This document shows, piece by piece, positions 24,238 through 37,615 of a DNA stretch of 64,000 bases; the first letter of the stretch is position 1; every line of letters begins with the position of its first letter. Position numbers and translations under genes: made by a program. The notes under the pieces were generated by a model. It was given only the letters and a program-made list of their open reading frames with translations. It had not been told where the DNA came from and searched no databases. The DNA comes from Poecilobothrus nobilitatus (Eukaryota; Arthropoda; Insecta; Diptera; Dolichopodidae): the NCBI GenBank assembly GCA_947095535.1, contig OX352774.1:110859996-110923995 (forward strand). The letters run 5' to 3'.

Positions 24238-25825
24238 TTATACCCGTACGATAGGATCGGGTATAATAAAATTACTTCTCCGTTTGTAACACCTCGAAAT
24301 AAGCGAGCTAGATATACCTTCAAAGGTATGGATCGGATCAGAAAAAAATTCTAAGACTTTTGAGCCATGTCCGTCCGTCCGTCCGTCAGCACACTAACTC
24401 AAAAACTAAGAAATCTAGAATCTTGAAATTTACACAAAATATTCTAGGAATTTGTAGGTTCCCTATTTTTTTTGGTTGAGTTTGGACCAAAACTTAGGGT
24501 AGCTCTCGAACACCTAATTTTTAGATCCCCATATTTTTTTTGAAATAGAGCTATGAAATTTTAACTGCTGATAGATCTCACAAAAATATTAATTTTATTT
24601 TTAATAACTTTTTTTTGTAGCCCCACCCGTTACGGAGCTACTGCTCCCCAAAAATTCGAAAAAGCTCTATATTTAAATTGTTATAGCACAAGTTGTATAA
24701 AGTATATCTTCATTTTGAAAACGCCAAACGGTTATTACTTTTATTAGCTTTAAAAGTATATATACAATAAATGTATATTTGTGACATACGGTGTCTTAAT
24801 TTACCGTTATGCGAAACTCAAATTTTGCAAAATCCTTTAACCCTTCTATCTTCTAAACGGTTTAAGTTGGAAACTTGAAATTTTGACAGAAGTTAGCTTT
24901 TTGAAAATAATGAGTCAATATGATGATAAAATATGAGTCATTTCAGAAATTGTTTTTGTATCACTCCCCGTTTAGGAGCTGTAAGGGGTCAAAAACTGAA
25001 AATTTCCTATTTTTAAACACCTGTAACTTGAACACCTGTTAAAATTTTTTTGAAGTAATACACAAAAATTAAAGCATCAACATTATGCTTTTATTTCTGT
25101 TAACAACTTTTTTTAATAATATAGGGTTACTTTATAATTGACGAAAGTGTTACTTGATTTTTTCAAATTTTCTAACAAATTTCTTTAACGTTTTTTTGCA
25201 TTTGTTTTGCTCGATAATTTGAAATTGTTGAGGATATAATGCGTAGTACAAAAAAATGTAAATAAATAAACAACATAACGGTTGCTTGAAAAATTTTTAT
25301 TTATATGATATTGTTATACATACATACTTTTCATGTTTATTTAAATATCGTATATGTCACTAGTGAATGAATGATAAGAGTATAGATGTATATTATATAG
25401 CGCCGTATTTACATACATATATGTATTTTATTGTACTTATAAGAAATTATTCTGTCAATGGAATATTTAAATATAATATAATATAATATTTAAAATTATA
25501 TTTACTATTTTGTACTAAGTAAATTTAATATATATTTACCGCTTAGTATTAAATGGTACTATAGAATATTTGAAAAAGTTTTGGATTGATAATCGTTATG
25601 TGGAAGGTTAGAATCTGCTTTTGAAGAATGTACATATAAACATATAGTTTGAATATATGTACAACCCATAGTTCTAGAAATTATAAAATTCACTCAAATT
25701 ATTTTAAAATACTAAAATATTAAAAAAATAATATTGTAAGCAGAGTGACAAGCTGTGAACATACTAACGGTTCGTACGGGTATCTAAGAGTTGACAAAGG
25801 CAACTGTATTCTTCCTCGTTTTTTT
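24238..25825 (+). mobile_element. mosaic element: family A ends, family C interior
   Basis: The first ~150 bp are of family A type: TTATACCCGTACGATAGG with its inverted GGGTATAATAA, the GGATCGGATCAG block and GTCCGTCCGTCCGTC. The last ~80 bp are also A type (GGTTCGTACGGGTATC, GAGTTGACAAAG, TTCCTCGTTTTT). Between them the sequence is family C: AGCCCCACCCGTTACGGAGC, ACGCCAAACGGTTATTAC, ACCGTTATGCGAAACTC and AGGAGCTGTAAGGGGTC. It reads as a recombinant of the two families. It is non-coding. Confidence 0.65.
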
Positions 25826-28477
25826 ATGAAATTTTTACTTGCTAAATTTTATATTAAAAAAACTAACAAAAAACTCCCCAGGGAGTTAACATAATATAAT
25901 ATGTTAGATTTACATTTTAAAACAAACATAACATCCCGAATAAAATTGTTTTATTTTTTTTATTTTTTATTATTTTCAAATTATATATTTTCAAATACTT
26001 TTGTTCATGTTTAAATGATTACAACACTAAAAGTAACGCAAGGAAAAGAAAAACACGATTATTGATTCATGTTTTTCCCAAAAATGAAAGAATCAACATT
26101 CAGTAATATTTAAAAATTTACAGATTTTTTGGGTTCGAATTGGTTCGACAAAAAAAAAAACAAAACAAAACAAATGTTTCAAAAATTATATTCAGACTTT
26201 TTAGAATGAAATCTAAAATCAATTTCTGATGGCTTTTCAAATTCAGCAATAAATAAAGCTAATAATTTACTTTAGGAGTGAATTTAAAAATGATATAAAC
26301 CGAAAAAAAAAATAAGAATCCTAAATAAATATTTTGTTTTTTTGAGAGAGTCAGGTGGCCCGCAGAGTTGTTCATAATTTTATGTATGCGCATTCATATA
26401 TACATATATGTAGTCCTGATCTTTTCCAGAGTGTGTATTATACGTGTATATTCTGTTTAAATGAATGTATAATCAAATTAAAACATTCAGCAAGCTAAAT
26501 GTATATAACTAATAAATTTATCTTCAAGCCAATTCGATTGATTTCATCCTAAAACAATATATAAAATTTAACAACAACAAAAACAAACCAAAAAAAAAGA
26601 TAACTACTTCCAAGCGCCGATAATTAACAGGTGATTTGGTATGGGCGCCTAAATCTTCACATAGTTTCTTTCTTTTTTTTTTTTGTTGTTTCTCGAAAAA
26701 CAAATAAACTATGAAATTTTTATGTAACATTCCACATGGCAGGTAACCATAATGAAAACAAATAATTATGAAACTATGAAATTAAAAAAGAATATAGGTA
26801 GGTATATTGTAATATACAAAATATTATAAATATATGTATATATAATGAATAATGATATAGCAACAAAAATGAAAGTAATAAGAGCGAAAAATCCTGGGCG
26901 ATCTAACGCGACGCGACATACTATTCTTATAATGTATAATATATTATGTATAATGTATGTATGATTTAAATGAAAAAAAAAAACTATGATTCTCTTTCTT
27001 TTTGTTTTAAAATAAAAATTATTACCTTTTCAAAATATTATTTCTGGATAAAACCTTTTTTTTTTTAATTTTGATATGAAAAATAGGTTTAACCTTTCGA
27101 AATCTTGTTATTAAAGTTGAAATACAATTTTTGCGATTATCACTTTTGTTTTTTTTTTAATTAATCTTTGTTTTTCACAAATTTTTATTTTAATTAAATA
27201 TAAAAATATGTTTTTAATATATTAAGCACAACAGTTTAAACGTTTATAATGTGTTTACAAATTAAAATTTATTTTATTATTGAAATTTATATGTAGTCAA
27301 ATATATGTTGTCAAACTTTTGTTCAAATCGCTAACTGTAAAATCTTAGACTGTATAAAACCAGCTATCTAAAATATTTTTAACTGTCAGCCAAGCTGAAA
27401 AAATTTATTTGATTTAAATCCTCATCTATGACGAAGAGGTTGTAGTTGATTCTGTTAAATGTTTTCTTTGTAAATGTAATGATTTGCTGTAAATATAGGC
27501 TTGCGTATTTCAACAGAACATTTCTTAGCGAATACTTTTTGATTTCTTTTTATTTTATACTTCTTCTTATGAACTTTATATTTTCTTATACTATATACAA
27601 AACATTTTGTAGTGAAATTTAAACTAATGTATGCATTTATGCTATACTTAACTATATTTCAAACTACAGACTTAAACTTAAACTTAAATTTATTAAGTAA
27701 CTGAAGCAACTCAATTATAGGTATCTAGAAAGAAATTGAACCTAACTTTTTTATAACAAATATAATTCAGATCAGGAATTATCGAAAGATACTGCAGAGG
27801 AGTGAAACGAGTACGAGTCCTCTATAAGTGTGTGCAACTTTAACACACCCTTTTTTGACCAAACGATAGGTAATATGATCTTTAGTATTAAAATTAGCAG
27901 TACAGATCAAGGAATTTTAAGTTTAGAAAATTATGAATGATTTGAAATTGACTGTAATGTCATTAAACCTAATATGCCAAAACATATGCTTTTTATAATT
28001 TAACCAAATTTCAAAATTTAACAAATTTTAGTTAGACCAAGAGCCAAGAGAGAAATAAGGGAATAATTTAAAAATCAAGAATTGAAAAGCTGCTACAATT
28101 CCAAACTAGGAATGAAAAAGCTTAAAGTAAAACACTAAAAAGCACAACTTACATTTTTTAATTATTTCCTACTCAACCGTAAAATTGATTTTTGTATCCG
28201 TTCACCAACAATCAGTCGCAATAAAAAAATTATCGGATAACACATAGTTTTAAAATAATTTATACATTTCTGATAATTAATAAAAGAATGTGAACAACTT
28301 AATTTTCAATAGGGAAGTTTATGTATGTTATAAATTTAAAATGAAAAAAAAATAAGTACAAATATCTATTGAATTACATGTGAAATAACGGGAGCGTGTC
28401 ATAACCTTGTATTTAATTTGCCTGTAGTGTAGTTTGACTGTATTTCATTAGGATAATTCGACTGCACGTAAAGCATA

Positions 28478-28590
28478 TAGGAGGATTTGAGAGTTGGCTA
28501 CAAATTCTGAATTTCAGTAATTTGTTTAGCCGGGGTTAGGAAGAATCAGCCCCCATTCTGTTAAATGTTTTGTTGTTGAAATATGTATTT
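28478..28590 (+). repeat. fragment related to the foldback-element minisatellite
   Basis: AGGAGGATTTGAGAGTTGGC, TTTCAGTAATTTGTTTAGC, GGGGTTAGGAAG and GTTGTTGAAATATGTAT match, in the same order, the 47367-47470 unit of element F1. It is about 110 bp. Confidence 0.7.
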
Positions 28591-30713
28591 TAAACATATA
28601 ATTAGTGGGAATTCGAAAGGGTTTTCTGTAAAGCAGTTTATTCTATCAAATTTACCTGTTAATAGTAGTTTAACAGTAAAACACTCTGATGTCTAAATGG
28701 ATAGTTAATCCTATTTTTATAGTAAAGTTCATCGTTTTAATATAATTTTTGATTCCGAGTTAACATTCCGTTTGAAACAGTTAGGATTACCATAGTAGAA
28801 AAGTACGTAGCATAACAGTCCGAATTTATTCTATACTAAGAGATCAATAATATTAATTTTTTATGAAAAAAATATTTTATAAAACTAACAAAAAAAAAAA
28901 TAAATAAAATAAAATAAAATGTACTTAAAGTGAGGAAAAGATCAAAAACTAATTTTTCTTATTTTTTTTTTTAGTTTTATTAAAATTCTTGATGAGCACA
29001 AAATTAGGCGCCTAACAAGTTAAAAAGGTTGGAAATTCTCACAAAAACACTATAATTATATTATATACGTTATTTTTTTTCCTTCAATTTTCGCCTTTTC
29101 TATAGACACGTTAAAGTGTTAAAATTTTATTCAATGGTATTATAAAATTTGTTTAAAGTTTATTATTCCTTTTTTATACGAATAAAAACACACAAAGTAA
29201 AATCAGAAATGAAAGTTTTAATTAAAATTTTATATTTTTAAACTTGATTTAATGTCCACCAACTAATCGAAAGCACAAAACTATAATCAAAGTATTATAG
29301 ATTTTAGTTGTAACCATTAGAGGAATGTTATCTTCAAAAACGTTGAAAGCTTCAAACCTTATGTTCAAAATTTTTAGCTTCCAGTGCTTTTATTTCCTCA
29401 TTGACCTCACGTCAGAAAACAACATTATATCAAATGGTTCAAAAGATAAGAAGAAATGGGGTTACAAGAAGTTTTATAAAATATAAATTAGAATAGAATA
29501 TGAAAACTACTTACAAGTTTATCTTATAGGATTGTAATTTAAACTATTTTAGAAATATCTTATAGTTGCTTTTACCAATAAAAATTTTTTTTCTTTAATT
29601 TTTTTTAATGGAATGTGTATTTAATGTATAAGGAAATATTTGTTTCTATAAGGAGAAAGAAAACACCTCCTTCATATGTCAAGATGTTTAATTAGCAAAA
29701 TTGAATGAAAAAATCCCTTATTGCTATTTGATATACTATAAAGAGAATCCCTTATTTTTTTTTTTAATTATATTAATTTAAAGGTAATCATAAATTAAAT
29801 TTTGAAATGATGACAAAATTATTTTTTGTATATTTTGTACTTAGGTATAAAAGTTTGTTTTACTAAAAAGACATATGATTTGGTATAAAATTTCGGGGAG
29901 TGTTTCTAATAGCTATAAAATCCTTGAAAAACGGTTTATTAAGGTATAAAAACATATAGCCTAAATATAGGTGTTTTAGGTACATATATTATGTTTAAAA
30001 ATTTAATGGATTATGACTAATGGACAGTAACACTGAAGTTTTTTACCCATATGTTTTTACCGGTTTTTTTTTTACAGAATGTAATGACATATTGTTATAT
30101 AAACCAATGTTAAGGTTAATTTTCGATATTTAATGATAAAACAAAATATTAAATTAGTAGAAAAATAGCTGAATATATGAATTTTTATAAATCGTTTATT
30201 ATTAAAAACTAATTGGCAACCACAAATTGGGGTCGTAAAGAAAAAATTTAGAATTTTTTGCACTCTCTCTAAATTTAAATATACTCCGTATAGCTAAAGG
30301 TTATCTATAGTCTTCTCTGCAGCAGTAGCATACACTATGTTAATTACAAATTTAAAATACCCCCTTGAAACGAAACCTAAGAAAATACAGACAGGGTTGA
30401 TAATTATGACATTTTTTTGTTCCTTTTTCAATTCTATGCAAGCATCGTATGAGCATGCTGCATGAACATATGATAAATTCACAAAACCGCTTATTATTCA
30501 TACTAAATCACAAAACCTAAACTATATTTTCATACTAAACCTAAACTATAGTTTCATAAATTATTATTTTCATTAAGCTGATGTTTACTTCGTTGTATCT
30601 ATTCTACAAGTTTTTAAAATACAAATCTTTGGTGATGCAAGAGTTATTTATTACTTTACTTATTTTATATTAAGATATAAACTACTATTATTGAATATGA
30701 CCTCTAATTATGA

Positions 30714-30740
30714 TTTCAATCGAAGATCTTTCGATTGAAA
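30714..30740. repeat. short palindrome
   Basis: TTTCAATCGAA and TTCGATTGAAA are exact inverted arms around GATCT. A partial third copy (ATCTTCGATTT) follows. Confidence 0.8.
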
Positions 30741-31580
30741 CATCTTCGATTTAATCACTAAGCAATTAGTCAGATGATTGAAATTGTATGATTTGCGAAA
30801 TTCAAGCTATAAAATTTAAATTTTTACTTTAATTTGCATTTAATCTTACTCCTTAAACCTAAAATTTTTCTTTTCGTTTTCTCTGTTCTCTTAAGCCGCG
30901 TAAACTGTTGGAGTATTCCTTGCATTATATATACTGGTCATTTCATAAATTTTGCGATTAAAAATATTAGAATAGTCTACGACTTCTTATAGGTTCTGGA
31001 AGATCAATAAAACCTAAAAAAAAAGAAGAAAAAATTAACATGTTAACATTTTATGTTTAACATCTTCTAAAAAAAGAGGTTTATGTATGTATAAAACGTA
31101 AACAGTCAATTGAAATTTTATTGTCATATATAAATAAAATCTTTAAAAAAACTAGAATAAAAACTTTTAATTGGCCAAATTTCCATTCTTTTTTAAGAAT
31201 TATGAAAACTCATTAAAATTATTATAAATTTTTTTTTTAAATTGTATTTTTTATTTTATTATTTTCCCACACATGATTAGATATTAAAAAACAACAAAAT
31301 CTATACATGCTGTGCCCGAAACTGGAAGTATCAACAACATGAAAGATCTACATGATATTTAAGCAATTAATTGATCCCTTAATTTAAACAAGGTAGAATG
31401 TAAACCAACGGTTTTTAAAAGCGCACATTTCCAAAACTCAATACAAATTGTTTAGAAGTGTGACTTACACAAAAATTTGAAAATTTCATGTAATAAGAAA
31501 AAACTTGAAAATAGGACATTTTTGAGATTTTGAGGGGCCGTAAGTCCGGAATCCTATATAACTAAGAAAAGCTGTTAACA

Positions 31581-33000
31581 CACGTAAAAATATATTATTG
31601 AAGCTTTAATTTTTATGTCTTGCCGAAAAAAAGTTTTTACAGGTGCCTAAGTTACAGGTGTCTAAAAATAGCAAATTTTCAATTTTTGAGGCGTAATAAC
31701 TCTTAAAGAGGGGGCGTTACCAAAAAATTTTCTGAGGAAACTTATACTAATTCTAAAAGTTATTTCTTGTCTCAAAATTTCAGGTTCCTATCTAAAGGGG
31801 TGCCGGAGTTATGAAAAAAGAAATTTCATGCAAAATGTGGTTTTCACATAACGGTAAATTTAAATCGTAAATTACAAAATATTACATAATTTTGATATTG
31901 TTTTATATAGATAATAAAATTTTCGATCTTCTACCGGTTTTAGATTGCAAAACTATTACGCAAAGCCCGAGATATATACATCTGAAAATGGAGCTTTTTT
32001 ACAATTTTGAAGAGCTGCAGCTTTAGAACCCTTTACAACTAAAATAAACCTTTCACACACGTAAAAATATATTATTGTAGCTTTCATTTTCATGTCTTGC
32101 CGAAGAAAAATTTTTACAGGTGCCTAAGTTACAGGTGTCTAAAAATAGCAAATTTTCAATTTTTGAGGCGTAATAACTCTTAAAGAGGGGGCGTTACCAA
32201 AAAATTTTCTGAGGAAACTTATACTAATTCTAAAAGTTCTTTCTTGTCTCAAAATTTCAGGTTCCTATCTAAAGGGGTGCCGGAGTTATGAAAAAAGAAA
32301 TTTCATGCAAAATGTGGTTTTCACATAACGGTAAATTTAAATCGTAAATTACATAATATTACATAATTTTGATTTTGTTTCATATAGATAATAAAATTTT
32401 CGATCTTCTGCTGGTTTTAGATTGCAAAACTATTACGCAGAGCCCGAGATATATACATCTGAAAATGGGGCTTTTTTACAATTTTGAAGAGCTGCAACTT
32501 TGGAACCCTTTACAATTAAAATAAACCTTTCACACACGTAAAAATATATTATTGTAGCTTTAATTTTTACATCTTGCAGAAGTAAAATGTGTGCAGGTTC
32601 CTAAGTTACAGGTGTTTAAAAATAGCAAATTTTCAATTTTTAAGCCCTAATAGCTCATAAACAGGGGGTGGTCCGAAAAAATTTTCTGAGGAAACTTATA
32701 CTAATTCTAAAAGTTCTTTCTTGCCTCAAAATTTCAAGCTTGTATCTAGAAGCGTGCCGGAGTTATGACAGTAGAAAAATTATGCAAAATTTGGTTTTCA
32801 CATAACGGTAAATTTAAATACTAAATTTAAAAAAATTGTATAATTTTGATATTAATTTACAAAGATAAAAGAAATACCTGTCGAATGACGTTTTCAGATT
32901 GAAAAAATCTTAAGCAGAACATAAGATATATGCATTTAAAAATAGGGCTTTTTCAAAGTTTGAGGGGGTGTAGCTCCGTAATGGGGGGGGCTACATGAAA
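31581..33000 (-). repeat. 477-bp tandem triplication inside C1
   Basis: CACGTAAAAATATATTATTG begins at 31581, 32058 and 32535, exactly 477 bp apart each time. Units 1 and 2 are almost identical over several hundred bases (for example AGGGGGCGTTACCAAAAAAT and AAGGGGTGCCGGAGTTATGA in both). Unit 3 is clearly diverged, so the second duplication step is recent. Confidence 0.9.
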
Positions 33001-33092
33001 AAGTTGTTCCACAAAATTATTTTTTTTATGAGACCTACCTATGGTTAAAATTTTTTTTCTCTATCTTTAACGGTGTAGAAGTTTTGTAAACA

Positions 33093-33128
33093 GACGGACG
33101 GACGGACGGACGGACGGACGGACGGACA
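33093..33128 (+). repeat. (GGAC)n microsatellite inside C1
   Basis: About nine GACG/GGAC units, the longest such tract in the window. It sits 55 bp from the C1 5' end as in the other C copies. Confidence 0.95.
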
Positions 33129-33183
33129 GAGTGAAACTAATAAGCACATTTTTTCAAAATTTTTTTGGAAATGTGCTAAAAAA

Positions 33184-36100
33184 GAATCAAAAAAATTCTA
33201 ACCGATAAAGAATATTTTAAAGTATTACTTTTATATATAATAAACTAATCTCTTATTTAAAGATCTGTAACACTGATCTTTCTGATCCTTGTTTAATATT
33301 TATTTATTTTTTTTAATTATTAAAAATAAATTTATGTCCTTTCTAACATAGCATCACATATTAAATAAATACACTATTTAAAATTACATTAAATTCCATT
33401 TCCCAAAAACAAAATAAAATTAAAAAAAAAAACAAAAGATTTGGTACTAACCACTTCACTTCATCAGATACATATACTTTTATCTTTTTGACCTACCAAA
33501 ATACCTATCACTAAAAACAGCAGGTGGTCTTGGCGCCAGTGTAACAAAATTATTTTCTCTCAGTTTATATTTAAGTAGAAAATTGAAAATTTTACGCGAT
33601 ATTAAAAAGGGTTGGTTACTGAATTAAGAACTAGAGATTAAGAATGAATAATATGGTATATATACACATATATATTGTACTGAATCCAAGTTGATTTAAA
33701 CATTTGATGTATTTGTGAGATGTTGTAAAATTAATAAAAGTCTTAAATAGTGAGTTTATGGTGCTGATCTTTCTAAAAATAATCAATTTAAGAATTTTAA
33801 TGCTTATTGTATTACATTTACTTACTATACATACATTCACTAATTTTTATTATTATGTTAAAATTAATCATTTAGTTTTTGCTTTATTAAATAATAATAA
33901 TATTAAAAAAAAAAAAATGTATAAAGAAAGTAAAATATACTAAGCCTTTGTTATTTAAACATTGAAAATTTTAATAAATAAATGATACCAATTTTTTTAA
34001 TTAATTCAATATACCTATTAGAAAAATTTTTAATATCATCATCACACTATGATGATTATAGTATCGACTTAAACTTCTATCATATAACCCCTCCAAAATA
34101 ATTTCGAATTGATGAACTGATATAGTTTTTAAATTAGTTTCCATTATACTATCAGTCTTTATTTTTGGGTATTCTGAATGTCGGTCGGTCACTTAGTCTA
34201 GATAGGTTCGGCAAAACTCATTGAAGATTTTCTGTCTAACGTCTAATTCGTGTCCTAGCCTATATGACAGGTTTCTATATGATATTTATGAAATCAATAT
34301 GTATGTCATTAATGAATCACAAACATTTTTTTTTGTTATTCATCAATTATCTACTCTCTTCTACCCCATCTAATGCTCAGCTTCGCAAATGAGAGCACTC
34401 TTGTGGCAAACTACGAATTCCTAAAGAAATCAAATGTGATACCTACCAGAGTTAATTAAAACAAAAATGTTATAGTTAAATTTATAAATCATGATCTAGC
34501 TAAAATAGCTGACCAGAGTAAAGCAAAAAAAACTGAATTCAAAACTTCGAAATCTTAAAACTGCCTGATTTCTTGCAAAAGATATCAATTATATCATTTC
34601 AAAACTGCACCTTACATGGTGATGCAAATTCTTAGGTTTCTAAAAACTGGTTATAGAAACTCTTCAGTGTAAGAACTGCTAGAATGTGAAGCAACCTTCC
34701 ATCAAATGTGTTCCTCTCTGTCAAGAACATTCCATTCTAGAATTTGTAAAATATTTCCCTTCTTTTCTTCGTTTCTCAATATTTGGTTTATCATCCTTGT
34801 TTTTGAGGCATAAGTTACTACTTTTGAAATAAGTGTTTTAATTTTTTGATTTTTTACTATCTGGAAAAATGTTTCGATTTTATTTAACTTAGATATGTAA
34901 TGTAACTTTTACAATTTTTTGTCTATAGTTAATTATTTTGAATAATTCAATTGTTAATTTATGTTTTTAAATTGTCAAAACTTCTTCCTCAAATTGTCTT
35001 CCTCTTTTAAAATGTTATACATATTATATCAATAATTGCACTTGGATAGTTTCGAATAGTTCACATCTTATCGTAATAATAGATCACAGTTTTATAATCA
35101 CCCACTAACGCCAAAAATGTTTCTTCTAATATTTTGTCTATTTCTCTCAATTCTCTCCATATGCGTCCGTCTTGAAAAATCTATAAAATATAGTATCATT
35201 TATAACTATTTTAAGCAGGTTGTAGTTTTAGGACACTAAACTCTGTAAAATACTCCAGTGGAAAAATAGTCGTCTGGTTTCGCAAAAGCAATTTATATCA
35301 AACGATTTAAATTTGAAACGATGGAAAAAAATTTGAAGAGTTTTACATATACTTCCTGATTAATTGTATGATTTTATCAAAAATTCTCCATTTCTTTCTC
35401 CAAAAAAAGCTTTAAAAACCCATTCGATTAAAGGGTTAAAAGTCAGAGAACACATCATAAATGAAGAGCTGCTAAAGTTTTTGAATTGAACCAAAATTAG
35501 CTTCACTATTTTAAAAAACTCTAGAAGGACATATTGAAAGGTAATTTGAAAATTTGTACTTAAATTTAAATTTTATACGCAGAATTTTTAAAATGACATT
35601 TAGAAATACCCAATTTCATCTTTGGTTTCTATTAAAAAGGTTTTCATGTAAAATATATTATAGAAGAACAGTAACATATACTAAAGATTTGTCTTTGTTA
35701 GAACAGATTTCTTTTGTTTTATTCTCTTGATCTTTATTGTCTTTCTTTCATATATTATACATTTTTTTCTTCTTAATCAGTGAATCAATGATTACTAGTT
35801 GAAGATAAATAAAACAATAATAACATATGAGGGGACAAATATTTCGAGAAAAAGAAGATATATATGTATGTGATGTATTAAAATTAACTTTTAAAAGGTT
35901 AACTTCGTATTCTTTGTAAAATATTGTGGGAACAAATTGAAGATGGTATTGTGAAAAGAATGAGATTAGAATAGATTATTCAAAAAAAGATCTTTCAAAA
36001 TTGTCGGATTGAAATTTAAAATCTTGATTTAAAGAGAATTAAAATAATTATCAATCTCATTCAATGTCTTTTGATGTCTTTATTGTCCTTAAAATAGTAA

Positions 36101-36906
36101 TGAGATAGTTAAAGTTACTTTTAAAATTAGCGCTAAATTTTAATATATACTAAATGCTGTTTATAGCTCTATTATACTTTTACTGAAAAGGAACTAAAAG
36201 AAATTTAATAGTTTTCAAATCTGAGCTTTGGTTTGCAAAAATCAAGCTATATGACAACTAATTACCTGTTAGTATCAAATTAAGAACTGACTATTATTTT
36301 GTGCTAAAAATTAAAGTGCAAAGAAAATAAGCACAATCTTTGCAATCCAAACACTTTGAAGAAAAAATTGGAATCATTAAAATAACTTTACACTGATTAG
36401 ATCAAAGATATTTTAGCTTTTTAGAATATTTTAGTGTATGGAAATAATGATGCTTAATGATCTCAAACATGAATGTTCAAAAAATTGATTTAGATTAAAA
36501 TATGAAAAGCCCCTTGGTAATGTTGGATAATTACACACTAAAACAACCTTTCCCCGTAGCCAGTATAATGGGATAATCATCCCAACTGCTAAGCAGTATA
36601 ACGGACGTGGAAAGGAAAAGGAAAAAATAAAACGAAATTATGAGCTTAAATTGGAGGAGTTAAATTAAATGGAAGTTTTAGCCGATGCAAGTTGACTGAT
36701 TCTTTGAGCTTCCGCCTATTATAGGAATCCACAAACACCAGTGGTATTAATATGTTCCACAGTTTTGATGCAGAACCTAAGAATAAGTTCCTATATTTCG
36801 TTATTCTCTAGTTCTAATAGGATTCAATTTGTAATTTTGATAGAGGGCTGCTCTACGTGTATTACATTATTATTGATTGGAGTTTGGGGCATGATACTTT
36901 TGATTT
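33184..36906. other. AT-rich spacer, no supported gene
   Basis: I see no coding signal. At 36548-36615 a nested fold is possible (CCTTTCC/GGAAAGG outside, GGGATAATCATCCC and CTGCTAAGCAG inside), which I do not assign. The rest is unremarkable AT-rich DNA. Confidence 0.5.
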
Positions 36907-36962
36907 TGCGGTGTTTATAGCGTATTTTATACGCTCTTATCCACTAGGCCTCCGAGACCCCT
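36907..36962 (-). mobile_element. SINE head fragment
   Basis: Minus-strand reading GGGGTCTCGGAGGCCTAGTG, AAGAGCGTATAAAATACGCT and ATAAACACCG matches the first ~55 bases of the SINE. The sequence then leaves the family before the B box. Retaining the head but not the tail is not ordinary 5' truncation. Confidence 0.75.
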
Positions 36963-37615
36963 AAATTATTATTTTCTTTATAGTTAATTCTTGTACAAGT
37001 TCCAACTTTAATAATTAGACAGCTTGTAATGGTAGTGCATTAAAATAAGTATTTTATAGTCGAAAAAAAGATATTTAGAATAAAAACAAACTTTTATAGA
37101 TAAGCATATTTTATTTTACAGTTATATAACTTTTGGTTTACAACAATTTCATACTTTTGGCGAATCTTCATTAATTGTTCTGATATTTTAAAATTGCTAA
37201 TTTTGCGGACTATTAAAATTAAATATTAGTTAAAAATGGTTTTTAAATTTTACTGTGTGTGTCTGGCCTTCTGTTAACAATTTTTTACAGAGCTTAATAT
37301 AAAACAACACAGAAACCGCAAAGTGTGTAGATGCATATGATTAAAATATTAATTCTGTCAAATTTTGAATCCTCTAGGGTTTCGTATCAGACTAAGACGA
37401 TAATTTGTTGTAATTTTCCAAGAAATAACACAATTGGTAAAACAAAAACTGAAACTATTTGTTGCATTCTTATTCAGAATTCAGAGTACGAGCTTGCTTC
37501 AAAAATTGTCAATTTTTAGATATATATAGCTGGAATTTTGACAGCTAGCTGAATTTTCTTAATATGAAGTGTAAAAATAAAGTTCAAACGAGATTTTGTT
37601 TTTGTTAAGGCATTT
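36963..37615. other. AT-rich spacer between SINE pieces
   Basis: No recognisable feature. One 62-codon open frame (37331-37519) has no family signature. Confidence 0.5.

Larger units (their letters stand above)
25826..31385. other. long AT-rich spacer, no supported gene
   Basis: About 5.5 kb with only small islands of mixed composition: 26336-26395, 26615-26665 and 26885-26930 (GGGCGATCTAACGCGACG). An isolated fragment related to the 47.4-kb minisatellite is at 28478-28590 and a small palindrome at 30714-30740. Open frames here are short and biased to AT-rich codons. Confidence 0.5.
31386..33183 (-). mobile_element. family C element, copy C1, complete and internally triplicated
   Basis: On the minus strand it begins TTTTTTTAGCACATTTCC and has a (GTCC)n tract (plus-strand GGAC, 33093-33128). 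The interior follows with the TAGCTCC/ACCCC block and the ACCGTTATGTGAAAACC blocks. It ends GGAAATGTGCGCTTTTAAAA, hairpin AACCGTTGGTT, then TTCTACCTTGTTT. GCACATTTCC near the 5' end and GGAAATGTGC near the 3' end form subterminal inverted repeats. About 1.8 kb. The interior contains a 477-bp tandem repeat. It is non-coding. Confidence 0.75.

Noticed and set aside
5070..33183. LTR retrotransposon interpretation of the A and C repeats
   Set aside because: No direct long terminal repeats, primer-binding site or polypurine tract flank them, and no pol-like coding sequence is present.
36548..36615. Nested hairpin that might be a small structured RNA
   Set aside because: The outer stem is only seven perfect pairs, the inner ones are short, and there is no promoter, terminator or snoRNA box to support an RNA gene.
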